Of a DNA stretch of 60,338 bases, positions 43,576 to 53,179 are shown one piece after another. How positions within the stretch are numbered: the first letter of the stretch is position 1; every line of letters begins with the position of its first letter. Below the pieces are notes generated by a model. The model did not search any database. It had not been told where the DNA came from and was given only the letters and a program-made list of their open reading frames with translations. The stretch lies in the NCBI GenBank assembly GCA_009781425.1, contig WQYC01000013.1, positions 1 through 60,338 of the forward strand, written 5' to 3'. Source of the stretch: Oscillospiraceae bacterium. Its GTDB lineage: Bacteria > Bacillota > Clostridia > Oscillospirales > Ruminococcaceae. The position numbers and the translations under genes are program-made.

Positions 43576-46500
43576 ATGAAAAAGAGAATTTTCACGAAAT
43601 CCATGTCAATCTTTTTAACAATCGCGATGATTATTTCGCTTATGCCGGCGGTGACGCTGACGGCAGGGGCGACATACGCCACGCCCGCGGGCTTCAACGA
43701 CAACGACTATCAAAAATTAGTCGCGTTTGCTTTGCAATACGACAACGAAGCAAAGCTCGGCTGGGACTTAAATGACCCCGAATCATGGGACGGAGTTGGG
43801 GGTTGGGTTGGCTGGAATGATGATACAGAAAAAAGAGTAACATTAATCCATATTAACAACCTTGACTTAGAAGGCTCTCTTGATGTGTCAAATTTTACTG
43901 CACTTAATAGTTTATCTTGTCATAGTAATCAGCTTACAGAGCTTGACTTATCAAGTAACCTTGCGCTTACAGACTTGAATGTAAACAGTAATCAACTCAT
44001 TGAGCTTAACGTGTCGGATAATCCCGAGCTTTTGACTTTGTCGGCAGGTTCTAACCAATTAACTGAAATTGATACATCGAATAATCCCGCACTTGTGATG
44101 TTAAGCGTCTTTTCTGACCAACTCGCCGCGATTGACGTATTGAATAATCCCGCGCTTTATCATTTGACTGTCGGCGGGCAATTCGCCGAAATTAATTTAT
44201 TAAATAATCCTGCGCTTGTGCAGTTGTCTATACAAAGTAATAATATCACCGAAATTGATTTATCAAATAATCCTGCACTTGAACAAATACTTATTTTCAA
44301 TTGTCAAATCACTGAATTAAATGTGTCAGATAAACCTGCACTTACTGACTTGCGTATTGAAAATACCCTTCTCACTGAACTTGACTTGTCGAACAATCCT
44401 GAGCTCGTATATTTGAATGTTATGAATAACCGACTCGCCGAGCTTGACTTGTCGAACAATCCTGAGCTCAAGGAATTGTATGTTACGTATAACCAACTCA
44501 CCGACATTTCATCTCTCGAAAACCTAACTAATCTTGAAACTGTTGATGTACGTTATAACTACCTCGATTTAATTGACCCTAATACAGAGGCTTCTATTGC
44601 AAAAATACAGGCGACTGTCGATGCGAACGGCGGGACATTTGAATATTCAATACAATATATTACTTCCTGCAACGACCACGTCTGGGGCGAATGGGTCACA
44701 ACACGACCTGCAACAAGAACAGCAGAAGGTGAGCGTGAGCGTATTTGCGATGTTTGCGGTCATAAAGAAATTCACGCCATTCCCAGACTGAGCACTGGTG
44801 GCACTGGTGGTGGCGGCGGCGGCTGGGGATATGAATACCTCGGCGATTATGACGGTGTCGGCTGCCTGCCTTTCATGAGCGGTATTATAAACACGAACTT
44901 CGGCAGAGACGGTATAGATTTTGGTGTGTATGCAAATGATGACCTCATGCCCGCAGATATTTTAAAGGTTCACGGAATCAGATGGCACATAACTGTTGTA
45001 AATCCCGAAGCAGGCTTCGGCGGACGCTTAGTTGTTAACGAAAACACCGACGGCTGGCAACAGCGTAACTGGGGCGACGCCGGCGCAGACAGAGATTTTT
45101 CTGCCGCGCATATCAGCGGTGATAATTATACTGTTACATACAGCGATTCAAACACGATATTTACCTCTGAAAATATTCGCGTTAACGCTGACGATGATGA
45201 ACGCTACGCGGAGCTGGTCATAGCTGTTGACTGGGGTAAAATCGCAGTAACAGGATATGACTACCTCAGCGCAAACGGCAGTGTGATTTCCTCCTTCAAA
45301 GCTGAGGTGGGAAACTGCCAAGTCTGCACTAACCCCGCTCGTTACTTAGGCTACGAGTTCTGCGGAGTATGCGGCTTCCGCACCTGCGACTGCTCGGTTA
45401 AAGACGATTTGAAAGCACTCATGGATAGCTTTTCAAGTGATTTTCTTAATAACCAGCTTTATACATACGGTACTTTAAGCTTCACGCGGTTTGAAGTAGC
45501 TTATGAAAATGCGCAGGGTGTTTTAAGAGACAGATTTAACTCTACCGCGCGCGATTATACTGCGGCTATCGTTCTGCTTGAAGCGGCATACGAAAACCTA
45601 TTCAGAAAGACGCAGGCAGAATTAAACGCGCTTATAGCGGAAACACGCCCGACTTATAATAGAGAGAACATCTTTAACGTTAATAAACCAGATGATTTAA
45701 TTTTCACCGAATATAGCTTTGATAGATTCATGTATGCTTTTGAAGAGGCTGATTGGTACAGCTCTACTGACACCAATATTATCACCGACCTTTGGTTTGA
45801 ACTTGACGCTGCGTTTTCCGCTCTTGAAAGATTAGTGGTGGTCACAAAAGACGAATATGCCGCTCTCGCAGCGCAAATTAACGAAACGCTTCTTATACGC
45901 AATAAGTTCCCAAATGACCAAAGAGGGACAATCCGCACTTCTTACGGCGAAATATTTAATGCGTTCCGTTACGACGGTCTCGGTCAATTCTGGCACAATA
46001 CCGTTGCTCCTTTAACGTGGGAAATTCTATGGTCTGAAGCAAAAATGAGAGACCTTCACAACCTTGGTAATTATGCAACTGCCGGCTGGTGGAATAATTT
46101 CATACCTTTTGAAATTGCATATGATAAGTTTACAGATGCTAACAGCATATTTAACTCATTTACCGTAACCCAAACCACCGATAATATGCTGGTTAATGCA
46201 TATATTGACGCTTCAACAATTGTTGGTTTTATAAACGGTTTTGAAGATGAAGATACTTACGATGATTCGGATAATAATACCGCTCCCATAAGCACAAGAG
46301 CACAGTTAGAGACTCTCCTTAGAAGCTCTTATTCGATTGATTGGATTCTTCTTCCGTTCTTCAGAGATATTAATCATGACATACGTGCTGCCCGTGCTGA
46401 TGCTATTCAAACGTTGAACGAATGGCAAAACAGCACAGATGAAACAGAAAGCCAAAAAGCATACGGGCAAGCTTATTCACAGCTCACGGTCGCTGTTAAT

Positions 46501-49500
46501 CGTTTCGTCAGCGCGTTGAAAATATCTCCCGTAGCTATGGGAATCGGCGATTATAACGTATTAGACTTAATTTACTCTACAGCAAACAGTAATGACGCAG
46601 AAATAATCGCTCTGAGAAATGCTCTCGCGATAAAGCTTCTCGAAGACGAGTCATGGGATTATGACATTATTGGCGGTGAGCCTGCCAATAATAGCAGAAG
46701 AGAGATGTTCTCGTATAATATCTTCACATTTAGCTCTATCGACATGGGTGTTTACCACTCTATCGACAGTAACGCCCGCCTTTACACAGGTCAAAGCTGG
46801 CACGAGTCCTTCCCCGCATATGAAGCTTATGAGGAACTGTTAAGAGCCTTCGGCGCGCGGAATATTATAGAAGACCTCGTAATCGAGAGACCTATTTTCT
46901 CTGATATACCTTATATCGAATCCACTTTTGTTCACGGCAGCGCAGCCGGCGAAAAAACAAAAGCAGAGCTGCAAACCTATGTTAATAGTTTTTCGGCGAT
47001 TCAGCTTAACCTTTACGGAACTCTTTCCGCTGAAAGATTCGAGAGAGCTTTAAACTACGCTAAATATGTATTAGCGGACAATAGTGCAACAGCACGCGAT
47101 TTCACCAACGCTTACGTGCTTCTTGACATGGCTTTTAATAATTTAGTCAGAAAGACCGCAAACGACCTCGCAGAGTTAGTAAAAACCTTGAAGCCGCTTC
47201 ATGACCGCGAAAATATATTTAACGATAATGGTGACATAATTTTCACTGAAGACAGCTTTGAAGCTTTCGCGGAAACATACAAAAAAGCTTCTCAGAACAC
47301 CCAAACTCAAAACACAAGAATCATCACTGACCTCTGGCTTGAGCTGCGCGATTCGGTGTATTCACTTGATGAATTGCAATTCGTGACAAGAGCAGAGATG
47401 ATACAAGCTATAAGAAACCTCGAAAGAATCGAGAGTCTCCGCGAGAAATTTGATGAAAACCAAAGAGGTGAAACCTTCGCACCTTGGGGTGAGCGTGTCG
47501 GGCATTACCGCGTTACAGACAATTATAATAGACTGCCGCTGACATGGGGCGTTCTGTGGGAGGTCGATGTACCCTATTGGGTTAATGTAATTTCAGGCGA
47601 CTGGTGGAATCACTTCGAGCCTTTTTACAGAGCATATCCGGCATTTGAAGTGGCTATGGATAGCTTCCTCGATTTCGGCGTGGGTGCAACTACCAACGAC
47701 TCTATAGTTGAAGCATATAATAATGCCGCAAACATCATTGAATTGATTAACAACTTTACTGATGATTACAGCGAGGATTATACACCCGATGAATTCAAAA
47801 CCAAAGCAGAGCTGCAAAGCATTGTAAATAAGTCTTATAATTATGATGAATTTGCACCGCCCTGCACCTGCGAAGAACCTAATGATTTCTGCGACCTTGA
47901 TATTTTAATCGGAACACGTAAAGACGCTGTTGAATTACTTGCAAAAACATTTACCTCGGCAGAAATAGCGAATAAAGCAGACCAAAGACATTACGCTGAA
48001 GCGTATTATAATCTTTTTAATGTGATGAACCCGTTACGGGATTTTGCTATAAGCATGGAGGACGCTCTTGACCTGCTGTATTCAAGCGCAGTTATCAACG
48101 ATAACAACAACCCCTACTCTTCGCTCAGAAGGCACGAGTTCGCGTTGGCGATTCTCGACCATAATGTAAACGACGAAACATTATTTAATGCGGCAGGCGG
48201 AATTAAAACCGAAACCCGTATAAATAGCGCCGGGGAATGGAACGGCGGCTGGAGCATAGCAAATAACTACAGAAGCGTATTTGAATGGGTCAATGTCGCT
48301 AACGCGCTCGCTGACCTTTCAAAAGCAGACACTCTCCGCGTTCATGGAATAGACTGGTATATCAAGCCGATTACTTACATTTACGGCGGACGCGCGGTAG
48401 TCAATTCAACAAACAATGACTGGGAACAGGTTTCGTGGGGTGACTCAAGCGCAGACAGACCCATAACAGCTACGCCCATTGACGGTTGGGACGGCGTTTA
48501 CAGAGTCCGCTTAATGTCCGATACTCCGCAGTTTGACGAAAGCGTTTTCACAGCATCGGTAATTGAGTCATATGCAAACTTCCTGCTTCCGTTCGACTGG
48601 GGTAAATACGAAATTTGGGGCTATAATTACCTTGATAAAGACGGAAATATAATTAATTTCAGCGGATATGACGGATTTAGTACAGCTGATGTACTTGCTA
48701 TTCTGAAAGCTGTAGTTGGATTAGAGAAATTGACAGCTGAGCAGGAAGAATTATTCGACTGGAATGGTGTCGGCGCAGCCGCAACTATTAACGCCCGCGC
48801 GATTTTATTACACGTAGCAGGGCTTTTACAGGGACCTTCACCGGCTCCTCCTGTTCAGTTCGATTTAAGAGCTGAAAGCTCGGGGCGTGTATTAGACTTG
48901 ATTCTAACCGAAGATACCGACATTGACGGTATACTTACTCTAACTCTCGGAGAAGGAACTAAGATTGAAAGAATAATGGGTTTCAACGGCACATTAGCGG
49001 TTTATAACCACGAAAACGGTATATTAGCGTTCGTAGGTTTAGGACTACAAGCAGGAGACGTAATAGCCAGAATCACTTTTGAAAACGACAGCAATGACTG
49101 GTCGATAAAAGGAAGCGGCAACGTAAAAATACTTTCATGTGATGTCTGCGGTAATGTTATTTGCACCTGCGTTCCCTTAGACGCTGAGAAAATCAGAGAT
49201 ATACTTAACGACGACAAGCCCGTAATTATTATCGACGACAATTCAGGCAGCAAAATTACCGAAGAAATTTTAGAAATGCTCAAGGAAGCCGATAAGATTG
49301 TTGAGGTTCAGCTCCCGAACGGCTTGATTCTCACGATTGACCCTGCGAATATCACTGAAAATGCAAGAGCGGTTGACTTAAACATCGCAGTTGAAACTGT
49401 TTCGACCGGAAACCAAAGACCCGGCGTACCCGCGAACAGCGTCGTAATCGCTCCTAACACACACGGGGATTTCGGTTTTGCAATAGAAATTACTATTCCT

Positions 49501-50478
49501 GCGACGACGCTTAGCGGCGGAAAAATAAACGGTAATAACGTAAGCGTTTGGCACGTTGACGCAGACGGAAAGCCGACGTTCGTATCAAGAGAAAAACGCA
49601 ATAACTACAATTCAATTTCATTTACAATCAGCAGTGCTTCGCACTATGTTTTAGCGAATGATATTTTAGGAATTACTATCACAAGCCCTGCTACTGCAAT
49701 TTCTACCAAAGGCGGAACACTGCAGCTCAGCGCAACTATAAACCCTTCGGATTCTTTTGTTGACGTTATTTGGAGCAGCAGCAATAATAGCAGAGCGACT
49801 GTAAGCCCGAGCGGCTTAGTTACCGCTGTAGGTAACGGCGCGGTTACTATCAAAGCAACAGCAAATGATGAAAGCGGTATTTCCCGCGAGTTTAGTATTA
49901 ACATCAGCAATCAAGCTTCCGGTGGCGGCGGTGGCGGTGGAGGCGGCGGCGGTGGCGGCGGGTCAGACCTTCCCATAACCATAACCCCGACTGTAGCAAT
50001 AACCGCAGGAACAGCAACTTGGGTACTCAGCAGTATCCCGCGCACTGCTTTGACTGCTCTTGGGCTCAGCGCGAATATCCCCGTAAACCAACTCAGAGTA
50101 CCTGCAGGTACAATCGGCAATACATCTGTCAGCGTCGGCTCTGCTTTCGTAGGGCAGAATGCAGTTTTAGTCAGATTCAACGTTGAAACAAACGAGCTTG
50201 AATTTGTATCAGCTTCTACAGTCGGCGCAAACGGGAACGCGAACATAAACATTACTCAAACCGGCGATTATCTCGTGCTGACGTTCATGACGGGCGACAT
50301 CACAGGCACAGGCGAGGTGCAGACGGCTGACGCGCTTGCATTACTTCGTCACATTGCCGGAATAAACAAGCTCAATTCGATTCAGCAGTTCGTAGCAAAC
50401 GGCGGCAAGGGTGATATAGGAACGAATAACGCGTTGGATATTTTGAGACTTGTCGCAGGAATTATTGAGAAAATCTAA
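43576..50478 (+). CDS. Giant secreted multidomain protein: LRR, duplicated domains, BIG2, two dockerin-like modules
   Basis: A 2300-residue exported protein. After a signal peptide (about residues 1-34) come LRR repeats of about 21 residues (LTELDLSNNPAL pattern, about 90-345), a CNDHVWGEW Cys-His motif (365-405), a Gly linker, and a beta domain (429-579) that recurs at 1554-1702. Two long helical blocks (about 610-1130 and 1140-1550) are related to each other and resemble FIVAR modules. A dockerin-like module lies at about 1699-1754, then a cohesin-like beta domain, a BIG2 Ig-like domain (about 2031-2114), a poly-Gly linker and a C-terminal dockerin-like module (2236-2300). No catalytic site is visible; adhesion or scaffolding is inferred. 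Confidence 0.88.
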   Translation: MKKRIFTKSMSIFLTIAMIISLMPAVTLTAGATYATPAGFNDNDYQKLVAFALQYDNEAKLGWDLNDPESWDGVGGWVGWNDDTEKRVTLIHINNLDLEGSLDVSNFTALNSLSCHSNQLTELDLSSNLALTDLNVNSNQLIELNVSDNPELLTLSAGSNQLTEIDTSNNPALVMLSVFSDQLAAIDVLNNPALYHLTVGGQFAEINLLNNPALVQLSIQSNNITEIDLSNNPALEQILIFNCQITELNVSDKPALTDLRIENTLLTELDLSNNPELVYLNVMNNRLAELDLSNNPELKELYVTYNQLTDISSLENLTNLETVDVRYNYLDLIDPNTEASIAKIQATVDANGGTFEYSIQYITSCNDHVWGEWVTTRPATRTAEGERERICDVCGHKEIHAIPRLSTGGTGGGGGGWGYEYLGDYDGVGCLPFMSGIINTNFGRDGIDFGVYANDDLMPADILKVHGIRWHITVVNPEAGFGGRLVVNENTDGWQQRNWGDAGADRDFSAAHISGDNYTVTYSDSNTIFTSENIRVNADDDERYAELVIAVDWGKIAVTGYDYLSANGSVISSFKAEVGNCQVCTNPARYLGYEFCGVCGFRTCDCSVKDDLKALMDSFSSDFLNNQLYTYGTLSFTRFEVAYENAQGVLRDRFNSTARDYTAAIVLLEAAYENLFRKTQAELNALIAETRPTYNRENIFNVNKPDDLIFTEYSFDRFMYAFEEADWYSSTDTNIITDLWFELDAAFSALERLVVVTKDEYAALAAQINETLLIRNKFPNDQRGTIRTSYGEIFNAFRYDGLGQFWHNTVAPLTWEILWSEAKMRDLHNLGNYATAGWWNNFIPFEIAYDKFTDANSIFNSFTVTQTTDNMLVNAYIDASTIVGFINGFEDEDTYDDSDNNTAPISTRAQLETLLRSSYSIDWILLPFFRDINHDIRAARADAIQTLNEWQNSTDETESQKAYGQAYSQLTVAVNRFVSALKISPVAMGIGDYNVLDLIYSTANSNDAEIIALRNALAIKLLEDESWDYDIIGGEPANNSRREMFSYNIFTFSSIDMGVYHSIDSNARLYTGQSWHESFPAYEAYEELLRAFGARNIIEDLVIERPIFSDIPYIESTFVHGSAAGEKTKAELQTYVNSFSAIQLNLYGTLSAERFERALNYAKYVLADNSATARDFTNAYVLLDMAFNNLVRKTANDLAELVKTLKPLHDRENIFNDNGDIIFTEDSFEAFAETYKKASQNTQTQNTRIITDLWLELRDSVYSLDELQFVTRAEMIQAIRNLERIESLREKFDENQRGETFAPWGERVGHYRVTDNYNRLPLTWGVLWEVDVPYWVNVISGDWWNHFEPFYRAYPAFEVAMDSFLDFGVGATTNDSIVEAYNNAANIIELINNFTDDYSEDYTPDEFKTKAELQSIVNKSYNYDEFAPPCTCEEPNDFCDLDILIGTRKDAVELLAKTFTSAEIANKADQRHYAEAYYNLFNVMNPLRDFAISMEDALDLLYSSAVINDNNNPYSSLRRHEFALAILDHNVNDETLFNAAGGIKTETRINSAGEWNGGWSIANNYRSVFEWVNVANALADLSKADTLRVHGIDWYIKPITYIYGGRAVVNSTNNDWEQVSWGDSSADRPITATPIDGWDGVYRVRLMSDTPQFDESVFTASVIESYANFLLPFDWGKYEIWGYNYLDKDGNIINFSGYDGFSTADVLAILKAVVGLEKLTAEQEELFDWNGVGAAATINARAILLHVAGLLQGPSPAPPVQFDLRAESSGRVLDLILTEDTDIDGILTLTLGEGTKIERIMGFNGTLAVYNHENGILAFVGLGLQAGDVIARITFENDSNDWSIKGSGNVKILSCDVCGNVICTCVPLDAEKIRDILNDDKPVIIIDDNSGSKITEEILEMLKEADKIVEVQLPNGLILTIDPANITENARAVDLNIAVETVSTGNQRPGVPANSVVIAPNTHGDFGFAIEITIPATTLSGGKINGNNVSVWHVDADGKPTFVSREKRNNYNSISFTISSASHYVLANDILGITITSPATAISTKGGTLQLSATINPSDSFVDVIWSSSNNSRATVSPSGLVTAVGNGAVTIKATANDESGISREFSINISNQASGGGGGGGGGGGGGGSDLPITITPTVAITAGTATWVLSSIPRTALTALGLSANIPVNQLRVPAGTIGNTSVSVGSAFVGQNAVLVRFNVETNELEFVSASTVGANGNANINITQTGDYLVLTFMTGDITGTGEVQTADALALLRHIAGINKLNSIQQFVANGGKGDIGTNNALDILRLVAGIIEKI

Positions 50479-50541
50479 TTAACTCCTTGTCTTCCCCTAA
50501 TTTAATATATCCCAAATCACACGATTGCGATAAAAAAGGAA

Positions 50542-50569
50542 AAAGCACTTCTCGGAAGAGAGGTGCTTT
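50542..50569 (-). terminator. Terminator of the NDT/TIR-like gene
   Basis: A 12-bp stem with one G-T pair (50542-50553, 50558-50569), followed on the minus strand by TTTTTCCTTTTTT. It also lies 64 bases after the giant gene and may serve both. Confidence 0.8.
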
Positions 50570-50601
50570 AAAATTTGATAAATATATAAAACTTACAATA
50601 A

Positions 50602-51708
50602 TTACATAGTTACAAGAAATGTTTTAGAATCTTGAGAATCATATAAAACATTTTCACTGTGTAAATCCCACACTCTATTGAAATACTCCATGCAATCATC
50701 TAATCCTTCACCTTCGCCAAATTCTATCATCATACAGTCACTGGCTCTTTTATAACCAAACATAACTGTAAGTTGTGCTGTATAATTGCCTTCATTGTCT
50801 TTATATATCATCACTGCATTACGGAACTCTGTATTGAATGACCGAATTTCTATTTTTCCTCGATTCCCATTTTCTCGAGATTCTTTTTCTACTCTTTTAA
50901 ATTCATTAATAACAGTATCAATTTTTGGGTCTAAACTTGTTATTTCATTAGTAATTATTTTTTCCATTAAATCAACTTCTTTACAAAATTTAGACCCTTT
51001 AGTACCAATTAAAATTTTTATTATAGCTCCTTTTTTAAAAGCGGCTATAAATTGTTCTCGATGCTCTTCTATAAATTTATCACCCGCATATGCAATAGAA
51101 TAGAATTCCTTTGCAGTTTTTATTTCTTCTCTTATAGGTCTTTCCCATGGTTTATCATATATTTGTTTTATACCCAATTTTATAGAGCCTGATTTATTAA
51201 TTATCGTGGTTTTTTCCAAATAATTTGCAATTTTGCTTATTATTCTTTCTGTGCTAATGTTATAATGGATAGGACTACTGGTTTTTTTATCATTGTAATC
51301 AATATTTATTAAATAATTTTTCAATGCTTTTTTCGTCTCGCTCGCGCTTTTTAAATCATCCCTATAAAATATGGTGCTTTCTCCTTTAATATCAAAAGGC
51401 AAATTAGTATTTTCTTCTGCCATGATAATACAAGGTGAGCCAAGTGCGTGTCTTAATGCTAATTCATACATAACATTCGGATTATTACCTGTTAAATTTG
51501 CAATTACTAAATCACTTCTATATATCCGCTCTAACACTTCTCTATCTATTGAGCCGATTTTATACATTCTGTGCGCTACAGAAATATCGTAGTCATTTTC
51601 CATTGTTGGAATTATTACGCTATCAATGACTCCGTCAATATGTCTGCGAATTTCACTATTTTCATCACCAATGGGGGTTATAATAAAACAAGTTCTTTTT
51701 TCTGCCAT
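50602..51708 (-). CDS. Nucleoside deoxyribosyltransferase/TIR-like protein with C-terminal PLD-like region, defence effector candidate
   Basis: A 368-residue soluble protein that starts with CFIITPIGDENSEIRRHID and continues LVIANLTGNNPNVMYELALRHALGSPCI, the signature of the nucleoside 2-deoxyribosyltransferase/TIR-like fold. Relatives occur as stand-alone or fused putative NAD- or nucleotide-consuming effectors. The second half (AKEFYSIAYAGDKFIEEH, then GAIIKILIGTKGS) resembles a phospholipase D-type sensing fold without the HKD motif. The gene is AT-rich compared with its neighbours, has its own promoter and terminator, and stands alone, which suggests horizontal transfer. The start is set by AAGGAAA. 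Confidence 0.7.
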   Translation of the reverse strand: MAEKRTCFIITPIGDENSEIRRHIDGVIDSVIIPTMENDYDISVAHRMYKIGSIDREVLERIYRSDLVIANLTGNNPNVMYELALRHALGSPCIIMAEENTNLPFDIKGESTIFYRDDLKSASETKKALKNYLINIDYNDKKTSSPIHYNISTERIISKIANYLEKTTIINKSGSIKLGIKQIYDKPWERPIREEIKTAKEFYSIAYAGDKFIEEHREQFIAAFKKGAIIKILIGTKGSKFCKEVDLMEKIITNEITSLDPKIDTVINEFKRVEKESRENGNRGKIEIRSFNTEFRNAVMIYKDNEGNYTAQLTVMFGYKRASDCMMIEFGEGEGLDDCMEYFNRVWDLHSENVLYDSQDSKTFLVTM

Positions 51709-51741
51709 TTTTAATTGTTTCCTTTCAATTAAATTACCCTT

Positions 51742-51770
51742 ATTATACCCCACCCCATTTCCCCCGTCAA
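51742..51770 (-). promoter_or_regulatory. Sigma-A promoter of the NDT/TIR-like gene
   Basis: Minus-strand TTGACG (51765-51770), 17 bases, TATAAT (51742-51747). The spacer is a nearly pure G-run, which is unusual. Confidence 0.75.
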
Positions 51771-51850
51771 CCCTTTTTGACAAATTTCGATAATCAACTA
51801 CTGTGCGTAGTCGTTTTTCTCGAAAACGGCACTTTACGACATATATTTTT

Positions 51851-51879
51851 AGACGTGAGCGCGTTTTGCGCTCACGTCT
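51851..51879. repeat. 12-bp perfect hairpin downstream of ahcY
   Basis: AGACGTGAGCGC and GCGCTCACGTCT with a GTTTT loop. It directly abuts heptad array 3. There is no long U-tract on either side, so terminator function is uncertain. Confidence 0.7.
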
Positions 51880-51914
51880 AATTGTTCATTGTACATTGTA
51901 AATTGTTAATTGTC
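51880..51914. repeat. Heptanucleotide repeat array, 5 units (copy 3)
   Basis: Units AATTGTT, CATTGTA, CATTGTA, AATTGTT, AATTGTC, then CGTCA, which contains the ahcY stop codon on the minus strand. The layout matches copy 1. Confidence 0.85.
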
Positions 51915-51916
51915 CG

Positions 51917-53164
51917 TCAGTGCCCTTCCCAGCTATTCAGATACTTCTCCTGCACGTCCGTCAGCTTATCAATCGTAATCCCCCAGTTCACAAGCTGCCG
52001 CCACGCCACGTCGCGGTCAACCTCGAGCGGAACCTTTACGACATTTTCGGCGAATTTACCTTTATTCTGCACTAAATGCAACGCCGATAACGCCTGAATC
52101 GCGAACGACATATCCATGATTTCGGCAGGGTGTCCGTCGCCAGCGGCAAGGTTCACAAGCCTGCCCTCAGCGATAATATAAATCCAATTGCCGTTTTTCA
52201 GCTTATATCCCATGATGTTGTCGCGCGCAAGCTTCGATTCCACTGCGATTTTCTTGAGTCCCGCGACGTCAACCTCAATGTCGAAATGCCCTGCGTTGCA
52301 ACAGATTGCGCCGTTCTTCATGTTGTTATAATCGGCTTCAACAATAACATCGCGGCAGCCCGTAACAGTAACGAAAACATCGCCCTGCTTCGCGGCTTCG
52401 TTCATGGTCATGACCTTAAAGCCGTCCATGACTGCTTCCATCGCTTTTATAGGGTCGATTTCAGTGATTATAACATTCGCGTTCTGTCCGCGCGCGCGCG
52501 CCGCGACACCCTTGCCGCACCAGCCGTAGCCCGCGACTACAACGTTTTTGCCCGCGACGATAAGGTTCGTAGTGCGGTTGATTCCGTCCCAAACCGACTG
52601 CCCCGTGCCGTAGCGGTTATCAAAAAGATGCTTACAATCCGCGTCGTTCACCAGCACCATCGGGAATTTCAGCTTGCCCTCTTTGTTCATTGCGATAAGG
52701 CGGATAATGCCTGTAGTTGTTTCCTCACAGCCGCCGATTACGTTCGGAAGAAGCTCGGGATACTCACTGTGAATTAAACCCACCAAGTCACCGCCGTCGT
52801 CGATAATGATATTCGGCGCGATTTTGATTACCTCGGTGATATGCGCTTTGTATTCCTCAGCAGTGCAATTGTACCACGCGAAGACCTCAAGTCCTTCTTT
52901 CACAAGCGCGGCGGCTACGTCGTCCTGCGTTGAAAGCGGGTTACTGCCTGTTATATACATTTCCGCGCCGCCCGCGGCAAGCACCTTGCATAAATATGCA
53001 GTTTTCGCTTCAAGGTGCACAGACAGCGCGACCTTTAAGCCCGCGAAGGGCTTCGTCTTCTCGAAATCGGCTTTAATCCCGCGCAGAAGCGGCATATTGC
53101 TCTGGACCCAGTCGATTTTCCGCTTGCCGCTTTCCCATTGGTTAACGTCTCTGATTTGGCTCAT
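51917..53164 (-). CDS. ahcY: Adenosylhomocysteinase
   Basis: Splits S-adenosylhomocysteine to adenosine and homocysteine using tightly bound NAD+. The 415-residue protein has VALSVHLEAKTAYL, CNCTAEE-type AWYNCTAEEY, the NAD motif VVAGYGWCGKGVA and the C-terminal LAAGDGHPAEIMDMSFA. It is the last gene of a group that begins with an LRR gene and a lipoprotein gene, with a 15-base gap after the lipoprotein. The ribosome site is AAAGGA. Confidence 0.95.
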   Translation of the reverse strand: MSQIRDVNQWESGKRKIDWVQSNMPLLRGIKADFEKTKPFAGLKVALSVHLEAKTAYLCKVLAAGGAEMYITGSNPLSTQDDVAAALVKEGLEVFAWYNCTAEEYKAHITEVIKIAPNIIIDDGGDLVGLIHSEYPELLPNVIGGCEETTTGIIRLIAMNKEGKLKFPMVLVNDADCKHLFDNRYGTGQSVWDGINRTTNLIVAGKNVVVAGYGWCGKGVAARARGQNANVIITEIDPIKAMEAVMDGFKVMTMNEAAKQGDVFVTVTGCRDVIVEADYNNMKNGAICCNAGHFDIEVDVAGLKKIAVESKLARDNIMGYKLKNGNWIYIIAEGRLVNLAAGDGHPAEIMDMSFAIQALSALHLVQNKGKFAENVVKVPLEVDRDVAWRQLVNWGITIDKLTDVQEKYLNSWEGH

Positions 53165-53179
53165 TTTAGTTGTTTCCTT

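Noticed and set aside
43850-44640. Repetitive DNA of the LRR part as a tandem DNA repeat or CRISPR array
   Set aside because: It encodes 21-residue protein repeats in one frame, with diverged nucleotides.
51880-51914. CRISPR-like interpretation of the heptad arrays
   Set aside because: Units are 7 bases in tandem with no unique spacers, and no cas genes are present.
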